64,000 nucleotides of DNA from Streptomyces atroolivaceus (GTDB lineage Bacteria > Actinomycetota > Actinomycetes > Streptomycetales > Streptomycetaceae): positions 124,001 to 188,000 of the forward strand of contig NZ_JNXG01000011.1 of NCBI RefSeq assembly GCF_000717025.1. Reading direction: 5' to 3'. The notes under the pieces were generated by a model. It saw nothing but the letters and a program-made list of their open reading frames with translations. It was not told the origin of the DNA and searched no databases. Shown here in pieces: positions 6,831 to 16,157 of this stretch (positions are counted from its first letter, which is position 1; the number at the start of each line of letters is the position of its first letter). The position numbers and the translations under genes were made by a program.

Positions 6831-9800
6831 ATGACGGACTCACCCAGCGCCGCCCACCGCGACAAGGTCGCCATCATCGGCATCGGCTGCCGGCTCCCCG
6901 GACACGCGGGTGACCACCGGTCCTACTGGCGCAATCTGATCGAAGGCCGGGACTGTCTCGTCCCCACCCCGGCGGACCGGTACGACACCACGACCCTCGG
7001 CAGCCGCGACCGGGCCAAGCCGGGCCGGCTGACCGGCGGCAGAGGCGGCTACATCGACGGCTTCGACGAGTTCGACCCCCACTTCTTCGGGATCAGCCCG
7101 CGCGAGGCCGAGCACATGGACCCGCAGCAGCGGAAGCTCCTGGAGGTGTCCTGGGAGGCGCTGGAGGACGGTGGGCAGCGGCCCGCCGAACTGGCCGGGC
7201 GGGACGTCGGCGTCTTCATCGGCGCCTTCACCCTGGACTACAAGATCCTGCAGTTCGCCGACCTCGGCTTCGAGACGCTGGCCGCGCACACCGCGACCGG
7301 CACGATGATGACGATGGTCTCGAACCGCATCTCGCACTGCCTCGACTTCCGCGGCCCCAGCGTCTCGATCGACACGGCGTGCAGCTCCTCCCTGGTCGCG
7401 GTCCACCTGGCCTGCCAGAGCCTGCAGCGCGGCGAGAGCGAACTCGCCCTGGCCGGAGGTACCCTGCTGCACCTCGCGCCGCAGTACACCATCGCCGAGA
7501 CCAAGGGCGGCTTCCTCTCCCCCGACGGACGCTCCCGCGCCTTCGACGCCTCCGCCGACGGCTACGTACGGGCCGAGGGCGTCGGCGTCGTGGCGCTCAA
7601 GCGCCTCTCGGACGCGCTGCGCGACGGCGACCCGGTGCACGCCGTGGTGATCGGCAGCGGGGTGAACCAGGACGGACGCACCAACGGCATCACCGTGCCC
7701 AGCGCTGACGCCCAGGCCACGCTCATCGAGCGGGTCTGCGCCGAGGCGGGAGTGACACCGGGCAGCCTCCAGTACGTCGAGGCGCACGGCACCTCCACCC
7801 CCGTCGGCGACCCGATCGAAGCGCGGGCGCTGGGCCGGGTGCTGGCGCAGGGCCGGGCGCCCGGGGCGCGGTGCTACGTCGGCTCGGTCAAGACCAACAT
7901 CGGGCACACGGAGGCCGCCGCCGGCGTCGCGGGCCTGATCAAGACGGCGCTGGCCCTCCGGCACCGCCGCATCCCACCGCACCTGAACCTCGAACAGCCC
8001 AACCCCGCCATCGACTTCGCCGCGCTGCCCTTCGAGATCCCGACCGCACCGGTCGACTGGCCGGAGCACGAGGGGCCCGCGCGGGCAGGCGTCAACTCCT
8101 TCGGCTTCGGCGGCACCAACGCCCACGTCCTGCTGGAGGAAGCGCCGCCCCGCCCGCCGGAGGAGCCGCGCGCGACGGCCCGGACGCCCGCCCGCTCGGT
8201 CCTCCCGCTGAGCGCCCGGCACGCGTCGGGCCCGGCCGAACTGGCCGCGGGCGTCCGCCGCGAACTTGCCGCCGGAGTGCCCCTCGCGGACCTCGGGCAC
8301 ACCCTGGCCCACCGCCGCCAGCACTTCGAGGAGCGCCTCGCCGTCGTCCACTCCCCCCTCGGCCCGCCCGGCTCCCTCGACGAGGTACTGGCCGCCTGCG
8401 AGCGCGGGGAGCATCACCCCCGGGCCGTGCGGGGCCGCCTCCGGGAGCCCGGGGCGCAGCGGCTGGTGTGGGTGTTCACCGGCATGGGGCCGCAGTGGTG
8501 GGGCATGGGGCGCGAGCTCCTGGACGCCGAGCCCGTGTTCCGGGAGGCGGTCGAGCGCTGCGACCGGGAGGTCCGGCGCCAGGCGGGCTGGTCGCTGCTC
8601 GACGAGCTGACCCGGCCCGAGGCGGAGTCCCGGATGGCCGAGACCTGGCTCGCCCAGCCCGCCAACTTCGCCGTCCAGGCGGGGCTCGCGGCGCTGTGGG
8701 AACACCACGGGGTGCGGCCGGACGCCGTCGTCGGGCACAGCACCGGCGAGATCGCCGCCTTCCACCAGGCCGGGGTGTACGGCCTGGAGGACGCCGTCCG
8801 GATCGCGCTGGCGCGCAGCGCCCTCCAGCACCGGCTCGCGGGCACCGGCGTGATGCTGGCGGCGAACCTGTCCGAGGAGGAGGCCGAGCGGCTGGTCCGC
8901 CCGTACCGGGACCACGTGTCGGTCGCCGCCGTGAACAGCCCGGCGTCGGTGACGCTGTCCGGGGACCGGGACACCCTCGGGGAGCTCGCCGGGCGGCTGG
9001 AGCGGGAGCAGGTCTTCGCCCGGTTCCTCGACGTCGAAGTGCCGTACCACAGCGTCCGGATGGACCCGATCGAGGCCGAGCTGCACGAGGCGCTGGCCGG
9101 GATCGCGCCGCGCGCCGCCGGTCTCCCGCTGTATCTGACCGCCCGCGAGGGGCGTGCGCGAGGGCCGGAGCTGGACGCCGCGTACTGGTGGGAGAACGTC
9201 CGGCGGCCCGTCCGGTTCCGTGCCGCGGTCGACCGGCTGGTCGACGACGGGTACACGCTGTTCCTGGAGATCGGTCCGCACCCGGTGCTCGGCCACTCGA
9301 TCCGGGAGTGCCTGGAGGGCCGGGCCGTCGAGGGGGTGACGCTGCCGTCGATCCGGCGCCGGGAGGACGAGCCCGAGCGGTTCGCCCGCTCCCTCGCGGA
9401 GCTGTACACGCTGGGCGTCGACGTGGACTGGTCGGTGCTCCAGCCCGTGGGGCGGCCGGTGCCGCTGCCGGGCTATCCGTGGCAGCGGGAGCGGTACTGG
9501 GTGGAGCCCGCGCCGGTGGAGCAGATCCGGCTCGGCCGGCTGGACCACCCGCTGCTCGGCCGGCGGACCTCCGCGCTGCAGCCGACCTGGGAGAGCCGCC
9601 TGGACACCGAGCGGCTGCCGTACCTGGCCGACCACCGGATCGAGGACAGCACGGTCTTCCCGGCCGCCGGGTACCTGGAGATGGCCGCGCAGGCGGTCCG
9701 GGCGCTGACCGGCGGCCACACGGCGACCCTGGCCGACGTCGAGTTCTCCCGGGCCCTGTTCCTGCCCGACGGCGAGGCGACGGCCGTCCAGCTGGCCTTC

Positions 9801-12800
9801 GCGCCGGAGGAGGCCGGGTTCACCATCGCCTCCCTCGCCGGTTCCGGGACCGGGGCTCCGGACCGTACGGTCCACGCGAGCGGGGTCGTCCGCACCGGGC
9901 AGCCACGTCGGCTCGCGGAACCGCTGGACACGGACGCGGTACGGGTGCGGGCGGGGCGTCGGCTCGACCGGGAGGCGTGCTACGGCGAGCTGGCGGCGCT
10001 CGGCTACCACTACGGCCCGGCGTTCCGGGCGATCGACGAGGTGTGGACGGCGCCCGGCGAGGCGCTGTCGCTGATCCGGCCCACCCCGGGCATGGGCGAC
10101 GGGGCCGCGGACTGCCATGTGCACCCCGTGCTCCTGGACGCCTGCTTCCAGACCATGCTCACTGCGATGACGCCGGACGACGGCCGGTCCGCCGGGATCC
10201 GGCTGCCCGTCGGCATCGCGGAGCTGCGGCTGGACGCGGTCGGCGACCGGGCCCTGTGGGCGCACGCGACGGTGACCGCGGAGAGCGACGAGGAACTGGT
10301 CGGCGACCTCGCCCTGTACACCGAGGACGGGACGCCGCTCGGCCGGATCAGCGGCTTCCGCGCGGCGGCGGTGGACCGGGTGGCCTCCTCGGTGAAGCTC
10401 GGCACCATCGACGGCTGGCTGGCCGAGGTGGTCTGGGAGGAGACGCCCACCGAGGCGCCGGAGGACGGCGGGACCGCCGAGGGGACCGGGGACGGTCCCG
10501 ACGGCTCCCCCGCGCCCGACCTGCTGGTCTTCGCCGACGAGGGCGGGCTCGGCGCGCGGATGGCCGAGGCGGTCGTGGCGCGCGGCGGGCGGTGCCGGCT
10601 GGTCCGCCCGGGCAGCCGATACCGAAGCGGGGCCCGGCACATGACCGTGCGACCCGATTCGGCGGCCGATCTGCGCATGCTGTTCGACGAACTCGGGCCG
10701 GGGTTCGGAGCCGTGGTGCATCTGTGGAACCTCGATCTGCCCCCGCTGGACACGGTCGGCGCGGCGGACCTCGACGGGATCGGCACGGTCGGCGGCTACT
10801 CGCTCGTCCTGCTCGCCCAGGTGCTGCCCGAGGCGTGCCCGGAGGGGCGCCTGCACATCGTCACCCGGGGCGCCCAGGCGGTGGTGCCGGGCGAGCCGGT
10901 GGAGCCGTTCGGCGCGCCTGCCTGGGGCATCGGCCGGGTGCTGTGGCAGCAGGAACTCACCGGTCACAGCGGCAAACTGATCGATCTCGACCCGGCCGGG
11001 GGTCCCGGCGAGGCCGAGGTGCTGCTGCGCGCGCTCACGGCGGACGACGGCGAGGGCGAGATCGCGCTGCGGTCCGGGCGGCGGCACCTCAGCCGGCTGC
11101 GTCCGCCCACGGGGTTGACCCGTCCGCTGCCGCTGCGGTTGCGCGCGGACGGCGCCTATCTGGTCACCGGCGCGTTCGGGGCGCTGGGGCGGCTGCTCTG
11201 CCGCACCCTGGTACGGCGCGGGGCCCGGCGCCTGGTCCTGCTCGGCCGCACCGGCGTGCCGGAGCGCGGCGCGTGGCGGGGGCTCGATCCGGGCGGCCCC
11301 GAGGGGCGGCGGGTCGCGTTCCTGCGCGAGCTCGAAGCGCTCGGCGCAGAGGTGCTGGTCGCCGCGGTGGACGTGACCGACGCGGCGGCCATGGAGGACT
11401 GGCTGGCCGGGCGTCGGGCCGCCGGTCTGCCGCCGGTGCGGGGCGTGTTCCACCTCGCGGGACAGGTGCGGGACGTCCTGCTGCCGTCGTTGGACCGCGA
11501 AGCGTTCGACGCGGGCTACGGGCCGAAGGTGCACGGCGGGTACCTGCTGCACCAGCTGCTGCGCGACGAGCCGGTCGAGCACTTCGTACTGTTCGCGTCG
11601 GTCGCCTCGCTGCTGACCACGGCCGGTCAGGTCAACTACGCGGCCGGGAACGCGTTCCTGGACGCGCTCGCCCATCACCGCCGGGCGCTCGGTCTGCCCG
11701 CGCTCAGCCTGGACTGGGGGCCGTGGGCCACCGGCATGATCGAGGAGCTCGGGCTGGTCGCCCACTACCGGGACGCGCGCGGGATGAGCTCGCTGGCGCC
11801 GGAGGCGGGCATGGCGGTCCTGGAGCGGGTGATCGGGCAGGACCGGGCCCAGTTGCTGGTGGCCGCGGTGGTGGACTGGCCGGTGTTCCTGTCCTGGTAT
11901 CCCACCCCGCCGCCGCTGGTGTCGGCGCTCGCCGCCGCGGCGGCGCGGGAGGTCCCGGCGGGGCAGGGCGGCAGTCTGCTCGACGCGTTCCGCGCCGCCG
12001 ACGAGGCGGCGCGTACGGCGTTGGTGGCCGAGCGGTTCGCGGCCCTCGCGGCGGGTGTGCTGCGGGTGCGGCCGGAGCTGGTCGACGCGGACGCCCGGCT
12101 CGGCTCGCTCGGTCTGGACTCGCTGCTCGCCATGGAGCTGCGGGCCCGGACCCACACCGAGCTGGGGGTCTCGCTGCCGGTGGTGGCGCTGCTCAGCAAT
12201 GGGCCGGTGAGCGAGCTGACCGAGCGGCTGCACGCGGGGCTGACCGAGCTCGCGGAGGCCGGGGATCCGGTGGCGGAGACGGCGGTGGAGTTGTTCACCG
12301 ACGAGGCGTGCTACCCACTCACCCACAACCAGCAGGCCCTGTGGTTCCTCCGGCAGCTCAACCCGGACGGCTTCGCGTACAACATCGGCGGCGCGGTGGA
12401 GGTGCGCGCGGAGCTCGACCCGGAGCTGCTGTTCGATGCCTTCCGGACGCTGATCGCCCGGCATCCGAGCCTGCGCGTCAACATCACCACCGAGGACGGG
12501 CGTCCGGTCCAGCGGGTGCGGCCCGAGGCCATCGCCGACACCGGTCTTCTCGATGTGTCCGGGCTGCCCTGGGACGAGGTCCGCGCCCGGCTGGTAACGG
12601 AGTACCGCAGGCCGTACGACCTGGAGCGGGATCCTCTGGTGCGGCTGCGGCTGTTCCGGCGGGCCCCGGACCGCTGGGTACTGATGAAGGCGGTCCACCA
12701 CATCGTCTCGGACGCGATCTCCACCTTCACCTTCGTCGAGGAGCTGTTCGAGGTCTACCACGGGCTGCGCACCGGCCGGCCGGCGGAGCTGGCCCCGGTC

Positions 12801-15800
12801 CGGGCCCGCTACCTGGACTTCCTCAACCGGCGAAACCGCTTCCTGGCCGGGCCCGAGGCGCGGCGGATGCTGGAGTACTGGCGGGAGCACCTGCCGCGGG
12901 AGGTCCCGGCGCTCGAACTGCCCACCGACCGGCCGCGCCCGCCGGTGCAGACCGACAACGGCGCCTCCGAGTTCTTCCAGCTCGACGACGAGCTCAGCGC
13001 CCGGGTGCAGACGCTGGCCCGGGAGCACAACGTCACCGTGTTCACGGTGCTGCTCACCGCGTACTACCTGCTGCTGCACCGCTGGTCGGGGCAGGACGAG
13101 ATCGTGGTCGGCAGCCCCGTCACCGGGCGCACCGAGGAGGAGTTCGCCTCCGTCTACGGCTACTTCGTCAATCCGCTGCCGCTGCACGTGAGCCTGGCCG
13201 GGGAGCCGTCGGTGGCCGAGATGCTGGGCCGGGTGCGGGACACGGTCCTCGGGGGCCTCGACAATCAGGAGTACCCGTTCGTGCTGCTCGTGGAGCAGTT
13301 GGGCCTCCAGCACGACCCGAGCCGCTCGGCGGTCTTCGAGGCGATGTTCATCCTGCTCAACCACAAGGTGGCCGTGGAGCGCTTCGGGTACACACTGGAG
13401 TACATCGAACTTCCCGAGGAAGAGGGGCAGTTCGATGTCACGCTGTCCGCGTACGAGGACCGGTCCGACGGGCGCTTCCACTGCGTGCTGAAGTACAACA
13501 CCGACCTGTTCGACGCGGCGACGGTGCGTCGGATGGCCGCGCACTACCGGAACCTCCTCGACGGCCTGACCCGCGCGGAGGGCGAGCGCCCGGCGGGACG
13601 GCTGCCGATGCTGGGGGCCGGGGAACGGGAGCGGATCGTCACCGGGTTCGGCGGCGTCGGCCGACGGATCGACCACGACGTGCCGGTGCACGAGCTGATC
13701 GGGAAGATCGCCGCGCAGTTCCCGGAGGCGGTCGCGGTGTCCGTGCCGGGCGGGCGGCGGCTCGGCTACCGGGAGCTGGACCAGCGCTCGCGGCGCGTGG
13801 CGGCCTCGCTGCGCGAACGCGGCGTCGGCGCCGGGACGGTGGTGGCGGTGCGTCTTGCGAAGTCGCCGGAGCTGGTGATCGCGCTGCTCGCGGTGTGGCG
13901 GGCCGGGGGCGCGTATCTGCCGCTGGACCCGGACCACCCGGCGGAGCGGCTGGCCGAGCTGATGGAGAACGCCGGGGCCACGCTGGTTCTGACCGACGGG
14001 CGGCGGGGCCAGGCGGCCCGGCTGCCGGGACGGCCGGTCACCCTCGACGAGCTGGACCGGCCAGGGACCGAGGCGCGGCCGGAGCCGGCCGTGGGCCTCG
14101 ACCAGACGGCATACGTGATCCACACCTCGGGTTCCACCGGCCGCCCCAAGGCGGTGCGGGTCAGCCACCGCAACCTGGCCTCGGTGTTCGTCGCCTGGCA
14201 GCAGGAGTACCGGCTGGACACCGACGTCCGGGTGCACCTGCAGATGGCGGGCGTCTCCTTCGACGTGTTCACCGGGGACCTGGTCCGGGCGCTGTGTTCG
14301 GGCGGGACGCTGGTCCTCGTCGACCGGGACCTCCTTTTCGACACCGCGCGGCTCTACCGGACCATGCGCGCGGAGGGCGTGGACTGCGGCGAGTTCGTGC
14401 CGTCGGTGGCGCGCGGGCTGCTGGCGCACTGCGAGCGGGAGGGGCTGGGCCTGGAGTTCATGCGCCTGGTGATCGTCGGCTCGGACGCCTGGCGGGCGGG
14501 CGAGCACCGGAGGCTCGTCGCGCTGTGCGGGCCGGGGACCCGGGTGGTCAACTCGTACGGGCTGACCGAGGCCACCATCGACAGCGCCTGCTACGAGGGG
14601 CCGGCGGAGGGGCTGGCGCCGGGCCGGATGGTGCCGGTCGGCCGGCCGCTGCCCAACAGCGAGCTGTACGTCCTCGACCGGCACGGCGAGCCGGTGCCGC
14701 CGGGGGTGGCCGGTGAGCTGTGGATCGGCGGCGCCGGCGTCGCCGACCGCTACCTGGGTGATCCGGAGCGGACGGCCGAGCGGTTCGTGACCCTCGAACC
14801 GGGCGGCGAACCCGTACGGCTGTACCGGACGGGGGACCTCGGGCACTGGGACGCGGAGGGGGTGCTGCACCTCCTCGGGCGGGCCGACGGGCAGGTGAAG
14901 GTGCGCGGCCACCGGGTGGAGACCGGGGAGATCGAGGCGCGGCTGGCCGCCCGGCCCGAGCTGGCGCAGGTGTGCGTGACGGTACGGCGGGACGAGACGG
15001 GCGAGAACGTGCTGTGCGCCTACTGCGTGCCCGCGCCGGGCGCGGTGGCCGACGCCCGGGAGCTGCGCCGCCACCTCGCGGAGCAGCTGCCGACGTATCT
15101 GATCCCGGCGCACTTCACGGAGCTGTCCGCGCTGCCGCTGACCGCGAACGGAAAGGTCGATCTCGGCGCGCTGCCGGAGCCGCACGCGGAGGCGGGACCG
15201 GAGAGGTACGAACCGCCGGTGACGCTGTACGAGACGCGGATGGCGGCGCACTGGCGGTCGCTGCTCGGGCTGGAGCGGCCGGGGCTGCGGGACGACTTCT
15301 TCGAGGCGGGCGGCAGTTCGATCAAGCTGATCGAGCTGATCCACCACCTGCGGACCGAGTTCAACGCGTCCGTGCCGGTCGGGCGGCTGTTCCAGACCAG
15401 CACCCTGCACGGCATGGCCCGCACCCTGGAGGACGTCGTCACCGGGCGGCTGCCCGGCGCCGAGCCGTACCTGTGGTTCAACCCGGGCGCGGACCCGGCG
15501 GCGACGGTGTTCTGCCTGCCGCCCGCGGGCGGGCACGGGCTGGTGTACCGGCAGCTCGCGGCGCGGCTGCCCGAGCACCGCTTCGCCGCGTTCAACTACC
15601 TGTCGGGTCCGGACAAGGCGGCCCGGTACGCGGATCTGGCCGAGGAGCTGCACCCGGGCGGGCCGTACACGCTCTTCGGTTACTCCCTCGGCGGCAACCT
15701 CGCGTTCGAGATCGCCGGGGAGCTGGAGCGGCGGGGCCGCGCGGTGGACCTCGTGCTGATCATGGACTCGTACCGGATCGCCGAGGCCGTCGCCCTCGGC

Positions 15801-16157
15801 GAGGAGCACCTGGCCGAGTTCGAGGCGGAGCTCGCGGAGCACCTGCGGCGGCACACCGGTTCCGAGATCGTCGCCCGGGAGACCGTGGAGCAGGGCCGCG
15901 AGTACCTGGCGCACTGCGGTGCTCACCCGTCGCTCGGTGTGCTCGGCGCGCCGATCGCGGTGATCTCCGACCAGGACAAGCTGCTCCGCTTCGCGGCGGA
16001 CGAGCCCGGCGGCTGGCACGGGGTCACAGCCGCCGGGTGCACCGTACGCAAGGGGCACGGGCGGCACGCCGAGATGCTCGACGGCTCGTTCCTCGACGGG
16101 AACGCGGAGCTGGTCCGGGCGCTGCTGGCGGGAGGTGCCGCGGATGGGCGTGCGTGA
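6831..16157 (+). CDS. ftdB: Iterative hybrid PKS-NRPS for polycyclic tetramate macrolactam (FtdB/IkaA/HSAF-type)
   Basis: 3108 residues. Domains in order: KS ~10-430 (Cys184 in DTACSSS; HGTSTPVGD; NIGHTEAAAG); AT ~540-870 (Ser637 in GHSTGE; VPYHS in place of HAFH or YASH); DH ~900-1190 (His935; Asp1103 in LLDACFQ); KR ~1440-1650 (TGAFGALG; Tyr1603 in NYAAGN); ACP Ser1764; C ~1825-2230 (His1956, His1957, Asp1961 in HHIVSDA); A ~2290-2790 (Lys2775); PCP Ser2830; TE Ser2952 (GYSLGG). No ER or methyltransferase is seen. The adenylation code read against GrsA is DVGEVVSIDK, very close to ornithine codes. This architecture is the hallmark of PTM synthases, where one module builds two polyene chains and joins both amines of ornithine, releasing a tetramate. 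The start ATG has only a weak GGATTGGA upstream. The next gene overlaps by 14 bases. Confidence 0.95.
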   Translation: MTDSPSAAHRDKVAIIGIGCRLPGHAGDHRSYWRNLIEGRDCLVPTPADRYDTTTLGSRDRAKPGRLTGGRGGYIDGFDEFDPHFFGISPREAEHMDPQQRKLLEVSWEALEDGGQRPAELAGRDVGVFIGAFTLDYKILQFADLGFETLAAHTATGTMMTMVSNRISHCLDFRGPSVSIDTACSSSLVAVHLACQSLQRGESELALAGGTLLHLAPQYTIAETKGGFLSPDGRSRAFDASADGYVRAEGVGVVALKRLSDALRDGDPVHAVVIGSGVNQDGRTNGITVPSADAQATLIERVCAEAGVTPGSLQYVEAHGTSTPVGDPIEARALGRVLAQGRAPGARCYVGSVKTNIGHTEAAAGVAGLIKTALALRHRRIPPHLNLEQPNPAIDFAALPFEIPTAPVDWPEHEGPARAGVNSFGFGGTNAHVLLEEAPPRPPEEPRATARTPARSVLPLSARHASGPAELAAGVRRELAAGVPLADLGHTLAHRRQHFEERLAVVHSPLGPPGSLDEVLAACERGEHHPRAVRGRLREPGAQRLVWVFTGMGPQWWGMGRELLDAEPVFREAVERCDREVRRQAGWSLLDELTRPEAESRMAETWLAQPANFAVQAGLAALWEHHGVRPDAVVGHSTGEIAAFHQAGVYGLEDAVRIALARSALQHRLAGTGVMLAANLSEEEAERLVRPYRDHVSVAAVNSPASVTLSGDRDTLGELAGRLEREQVFARFLDVEVPYHSVRMDPIEAELHEALAGIAPRAAGLPLYLTAREGRARGPELDAAYWWENVRRPVRFRAAVDRLVDDGYTLFLEIGPHPVLGHSIRECLEGRAVEGVTLPSIRRREDEPERFARSLAELYTLGVDVDWSVLQPVGRPVPLPGYPWQRERYWVEPAPVEQIRLGRLDHPLLGRRTSALQPTWESRLDTERLPYLADHRIEDSTVFPAAGYLEMAAQAVRALTGGHTATLADVEFSRALFLPDGEATAVQLAFAPEEAGFTIASLAGSGTGAPDRTVHASGVVRTGQPRRLAEPLDTDAVRVRAGRRLDREACYGELAALGYHYGPAFRAIDEVWTAPGEALSLIRPTPGMGDGAADCHVHPVLLDACFQTMLTAMTPDDGRSAGIRLPVGIAELRLDAVGDRALWAHATVTAESDEELVGDLALYTEDGTPLGRISGFRAAAVDRVASSVKLGTIDGWLAEVVWEETPTEAPEDGGTAEGTGDGPDGSPAPDLLVFADEGGLGARMAEAVVARGGRCRLVRPGSRYRSGARHMTVRPDSAADLRMLFDELGPGFGAVVHLWNLDLPPLDTVGAADLDGIGTVGGYSLVLLAQVLPEACPEGRLHIVTRGAQAVVPGEPVEPFGAPAWGIGRVLWQQELTGHSGKLIDLDPAGGPGEAEVLLRALTADDGEGEIALRSGRRHLSRLRPPTGLTRPLPLRLRADGAYLVTGAFGALGRLLCRTLVRRGARRLVLLGRTGVPERGAWRGLDPGGPEGRRVAFLRELEALGAEVLVAAVDVTDAAAMEDWLAGRRAAGLPPVRGVFHLAGQVRDVLLPSLDREAFDAGYGPKVHGGYLLHQLLRDEPVEHFVLFASVASLLTTAGQVNYAAGNAFLDALAHHRRALGLPALSLDWGPWATGMIEELGLVAHYRDARGMSSLAPEAGMAVLERVIGQDRAQLLVAAVVDWPVFLSWYPTPPPLVSALAAAAAREVPAGQGGSLLDAFRAADEAARTALVAERFAALAAGVLRVRPELVDADARLGSLGLDSLLAMELRARTHTELGVSLPVVALLSNGPVSELTERLHAGLTELAEAGDPVAETAVELFTDEACYPLTHNQQALWFLRQLNPDGFAYNIGGAVEVRAELDPELLFDAFRTLIARHPSLRVNITTEDGRPVQRVRPEAIADTGLLDVSGLPWDEVRARLVTEYRRPYDLERDPLVRLRLFRRAPDRWVLMKAVHHIVSDAISTFTFVEELFEVYHGLRTGRPAELAPVRARYLDFLNRRNRFLAGPEARRMLEYWREHLPREVPALELPTDRPRPPVQTDNGASEFFQLDDELSARVQTLAREHNVTVFTVLLTAYYLLLHRWSGQDEIVVGSPVTGRTEEEFASVYGYFVNPLPLHVSLAGEPSVAEMLGRVRDTVLGGLDNQEYPFVLLVEQLGLQHDPSRSAVFEAMFILLNHKVAVERFGYTLEYIELPEEEGQFDVTLSAYEDRSDGRFHCVLKYNTDLFDAATVRRMAAHYRNLLDGLTRAEGERPAGRLPMLGAGERERIVTGFGGVGRRIDHDVPVHELIGKIAAQFPEAVAVSVPGGRRLGYRELDQRSRRVAASLRERGVGAGTVVAVRLAKSPELVIALLAVWRAGGAYLPLDPDHPAERLAELMENAGATLVLTDGRRGQAARLPGRPVTLDELDRPGTEARPEPAVGLDQTAYVIHTSGSTGRPKAVRVSHRNLASVFVAWQQEYRLDTDVRVHLQMAGVSFDVFTGDLVRALCSGGTLVLVDRDLLFDTARLYRTMRAEGVDCGEFVPSVARGLLAHCEREGLGLEFMRLVIVGSDAWRAGEHRRLVALCGPGTRVVNSYGLTEATIDSACYEGPAEGLAPGRMVPVGRPLPNSELYVLDRHGEPVPPGVAGELWIGGAGVADRYLGDPERTAERFVTLEPGGEPVRLYRTGDLGHWDAEGVLHLLGRADGQVKVRGHRVETGEIEARLAARPELAQVCVTVRRDETGENVLCAYCVPAPGAVADARELRRHLAEQLPTYLIPAHFTELSALPLTANGKVDLGALPEPHAEAGPERYEPPVTLYETRMAAHWRSLLGLERPGLRDDFFEAGGSSIKLIELIHHLRTEFNASVPVGRLFQTSTLHGMARTLEDVVTGRLPGAEPYLWFNPGADPAATVFCLPPAGGHGLVYRQLAARLPEHRFAAFNYLSGPDKAARYADLAEELHPGGPYTLFGYSLGGNLAFEIAGELERRGRAVDLVLIMDSYRIAEAVALGEEHLAEFEAELAEHLRRHTGSEIVARETVEQGREYLAHCGAHPSLGVLGAPIAVISDQDKLLRFAADEPGGWHGVTAAGCTVRKGHGRHAEMLDGSFLDGNAELVRALLAGGAADGRA

